This document shows, one piece after another, positions 34,156-35,570 of a stretch of DNA of 35,570 bases (position 1 is its first letter; the number at the start of each line of letters is the position of its first letter). Made by a program: the position numbers and the translations under genes. The stretch spans positions 1 to 35,570 of the forward strand of contig PEVN01000246.1 in assembly GCA_002779825.1 (NCBI GenBank), read 5' to 3'. The notes beneath the pieces were generated by a model. That model did no database searches, was not told the DNA's origin, and saw only the letters and a list, made by a program, of their open reading frames with translations. Origin of the DNA: Armatimonadetes bacterium CG06_land_8_20_14_3_00_66_21. Lineage in GTDB: Bacteria > Armatimonadota > Abditibacteriia > CG2-30-66-41.

Positions 34156-35070
34156 TCAGCAGCAGCAGCGCATCCGGGCCCACGCGTCTTTCAGCGTGCG
34201 CTTCGCATTGGCAACGACCAAGTCGGGGCACTCGCCCTCAGCCGGCTTTACCTCGAAGCTAACGAGGGGGCGACTCGGGCCGAGGTAGCCAATCCTCTGC
34301 AGGCCTTGCAGGTACGCGGCCACGTCGCCGGCGTCGTTCTCGCTGTTGGGGTAGCCGAAGCGCGGGTGCTGGTCTCCGGTGCCCGGCGCGCCGTCCTTCA
34401 TCACGCAGTTGCCCATGTGGGCGTGGACGAGAACGTCTTTGACGGCCTCCAGCGCGTCGTCGGTCGCTTCGTGCTGTAGCGGGAAATGGCTCAGGTCCAC
34501 CATCAGCCCGAACTGAGGGCAGGTCTGCCGGACGTCTCGCACGAACTCGGCGCAGGCGGCATTGGGGCCCGCCAGGCAGCACTTGTCGACGTCGTAGTCG
34601 AAGCTCTCCATCACCAGTGGGAAACCCTCGGCGTAGGCGCACAGCTCCAGCACCGAGTCCTTCAGCCTGCCCCAGGCTGCCGGTCGGCCAGACTCGTCGG
34701 GCGCGTCCTTGCCACTGAGGAATGCGCACCCGACAGCGCCCATGTACTTGGCTTCGTCGATGGCCGCCTTCATCTCAGCGACAGCCTTCTGGCGCTCGGC
34801 TTCGAACCCGTGGTTGAGGTCCAACTTGCCGCCCAACAGCCGCGGCTGGGCGCCATAGGCAACGGTGAGGCCGCTGGTTGCCAGCAGGTCGCGCGCTTCC
34901 TCGCGCACCTTGTCGTCCTTGATTGTGGTGATCTCGACGCAGTCGAAGAACTCATCCGCCGCAATCTTCTCCAGCGTCTCGAGGATGGGGCCCTCGCCCT
35001 TCATCGTCTGGGGATACGCCATGAAGTGGATAATCCCCACCTTCATACAGTCTGTCCAACTACCTCTCAC
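34156..35070 (-). CDS. sugar phosphate isomerase/epimerase-like TIM barrel
   Basis: 304 residues of the xylose-isomerase-like (AP endonuclease family 2) fold. Metal-site acids and His are visible along the barrel: E155 in VMESFDYD, D192 and H195 in VDLSHFP, H218 in HAHMGN, D233/H235 in GDQHPRFG and E273 in SFEVKP. No signal peptide, so cytoplasmic. It likely interconverts a keto/aldo sugar or epimerises one; the substrate is unknown. The start is GTG 35070, since AGGAGG lies eight bases upstream; ATG 35046 has a more distant site and would remove eight residues. The protein ends RMRCCC, from a GCT-repeat-like 3' end. It is convergent with abiEii (94 bases) and downstream of the pilin gene by 98 bases. 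Confidence 0.88.
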   Translation of the reverse strand: MRGSWTDCMKVGIIHFMAYPQTMKGEGPILETLEKIAADEFFDCVEITTIKDDKVREEARDLLATSGLTVAYGAQPRLLGGKLDLNHGFEAERQKAVAEMKAAIDEAKYMGAVGCAFLSGKDAPDESGRPAAWGRLKDSVLELCAYAEGFPLVMESFDYDVDKCCLAGPNAACAEFVRDVRQTCPQFGLMVDLSHFPLQHEATDDALEAVKDVLVHAHMGNCVMKDGAPGTGDQHPRFGYPNSENDAGDVAAYLQGLQRIGYLGPSRPLVSFEVKPAEGECPDLVVANAKRTLKDAWARMRCCC

Positions 35071-35168
35071 AAGTATCGCCTCCTCAGGCTTTGCGCGTTT
35101 GCCGTGGCGACACGCCGCGGTGCACCACGGTTCAGGGGCTCAGGGGGTTCCACAGGGCGTGCTGTTTC

Positions 35169-35366
35169 TCACGTCGTCGACTGGAAAGCGTCAGGAGCCT
35201 TCGCGAAGATGTTCCGCACAGACTCGTACATCAGCGTCAGCGCGATGATGCAAACGATACCGATCATAGCGGCAAACAGCGCGTACTCCAAGCTCGTGCT
35301 CTGTCCGCCCTCGTCCGTGACGAACTCAGTTGCTTTGGTGCGGAAGACGGACAACCAGCGCGGCAT
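35169..35366 (-). CDS. Flp/Fap-type pilin subunit
   Basis: 65-residue type IVb prepilin. A short basic leader ends TDEGG, followed by QSTSLEYALFAAMIGIVCII, the classic Flp pattern with Gly before the cut, a Glu-Tyr pair (E27-Y28) and a single hydrophobic helix (about 28-46). Glu is at +6 if cleavage is after G21, whereas +5 is usual. Such pilins are cut by a prepilin peptidase and assembled by Tad machinery for adhesion or biofilm. No Tad genes lie in the window, so it is an orphan here. ATG 35366 has AGGAG eight bases upstream. Confidence 0.9.
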   Translation of the reverse strand: MPRWLSVFRTKATEFVTDEGGQSTSLEYALFAAMIGIVCIIALTLMYESVRNIFAKAPDAFQSTT

Positions 35367-35406
35367 GTCTGTATCTCCTGCTTCCGTGGTCTCGGCGGCG
35401 ACCCTA

Positions 35407-35427
35407 AGTATAGCCGAACCTGGCTAT
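35407..35427 (-). promoter_or_regulatory. -10 box and overlapping inverted repeat upstream of the pilin gene
   Basis: On the minus strand TATACT (35412-35407) is a near-consensus -10 box; no good -35 box is seen at 17 bases. It overlaps the perfect repeat ATAGCC (35410-35415) / GGCTAT (35422-35427), six-base spacer. The arrangement suggests an operator over the promoter, with a leader of about 34 bases. Confidence 0.4.
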
Positions 35428-35453
35428 GCACCTGTCTCCAGTCGCCTTGATTC

Positions 35454-35471
35454 CACACCCTATGTGGTGTG
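35454..35471 (-). terminator. short stem-loop behind the right-edge gene
   Basis: CACACC (35454-35459), six-base loop, GGTGTG (35466-35471), immediately following the minus-strand stop at 35472. Six base pairs without a U-run make a weak terminator at best. Confidence 0.2.
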
Positions 35472-35570
35472 TCACGTGTCTGCGTTTTCCGCACCGATCT
35501 GGCGGGCTGGCACCGGATCAATGGCTACGGCCGGTTGCACCAGTCGATAGAAGAGCTTGCCGCGGGACCT
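35472..35570 (-). CDS. C-terminal end of an unidentified minus-strand protein
   Basis: From the window edge an open frame reads 32 residues, including RGKLFYRLVQPAVAIDPVPA and ending QIGAENADT, then TGA at 35474-35472. The hydrophobic-aromatic pattern is protein-like, and resembles C-termini of some insertion-sequence transposases (L/F-F-Y-R-L-V-Q-x-A-V), but the piece is too short to name. No matching terminal inverted repeat is seen nearby. Confidence 0.35.
   Translation of the reverse strand, partial: RSRGKLFYRLVQPAVAIDPVPARQIGAENADT

Noticed and set aside
34146-34171. GCAGCAGC-type trinucleotide run
   Set aside because: It is the coding sequence for the CCC end of the isomerase-like protein; too short to be a meaningful repeat.
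1-35570. CRISPR arrays, tRNA or rRNA genes, and insertion-sequence ends
   Set aside because: No regularly spaced direct repeats, cloverleaf-like sequences, rRNA segments or paired terminal repeats were seen on reading; a tRNAscan or repeat search would be decisive.

Overview
The window is about 35.6 kb of high-GC bacterial DNA. Almost all of it is accessory carbohydrate catabolism, with two toxin-antitoxin modules set among it. Tat-type exported enzymes (RRDFL-like signals), Cys-type sulfatases, a DUF6785-like membrane protein, tandem non-HemE URO-D proteins, a DUF4091/GH123-like enzyme and an orphan Flp pilin together suggest a free-living polysaccharide degrader of the PVC group (Planctomycetota, Lentisphaerota, Verrucomicrobiota) or a phylum with similar gene content such as Armatimonadota or Hydrogenedentota. 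The phylum is an inference: no rRNA, tRNA or ribosomal marker was seen.

Layout. 1-6.4 kb: the tail of an unknown gene with a strong terminator, a secreted GH99-like enzyme with three binding modules (-), and a broken six-hairpin glycosidase-like gene (+) with a frame change and an in-frame TAG. 6.4-11 kb: a secreted TIM-barrel glycosidase-like protein (-) and a heparinase II/III-type polysaccharide lyase with a binding module nested in its C-terminal sandwich (+). 11.1-11.9 kb: a MntA/HepT toxin-antitoxin pair. 11.9-13.9 kb: an exported protein with two metallo-beta-lactamase folds (-). 14-19.3 kb: a likely operon of a GH123-like glycosidase, then two translationally coupled URO-D-family proteins preceded by a long inverted repeat. 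19.3-24.4 kb: a four-gene minus-strand operon (beta-propeller, aldo/keto reductase, NIPSNAP protein, DUF6785-like membrane protein). 24.6-26.1 kb: two plus-strand genes, one of a conserved uncharacterised family and one small secreted protein. 26.1-32.4 kb: a five-gene minus-strand operon (sulfatase, sialate O-acetylesterase remnant, sulfatase, GH29 fucosidase, SGNH hydrolase) that looks like a locus for a sulfated, fucose-containing glycan. 32.6-34.1 kb: an AbiEi/AbiEii type IV toxin-antitoxin pair. 34.2-35.6 kb: a sugar isomerase/epimerase-like TIM barrel, an Flp pilin and the tail of one more gene.

How the genes may work together. The exported lyase, GH123-like, GH29, GH99-like, sulfatase and esterase products would strip and cut a sulfated, fucose- and aminosugar-bearing polymer outside the cytoplasm. 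The DUF6785-like protein may move products across the membrane. The aldo/keto reductase, isomerase and URO-D-like proteins would act on the released sugars. Substrate and order are inferred. No SusC/SusD pair, sulfatase-maturing enzyme or transcription regulator for these genes is visible here.

The observations most worth checking are: the sialate O-acetylesterase reduced to its outer domains; the URO-D pair with different putative metal sites behind a structured intergenic repeat; the tandem MBL protein whose two metal sites are degenerate at different positions, with a probable leaderless start; the lyase with a nested binding module; and the perfect palindrome between the sulfatase operon and abiEi.
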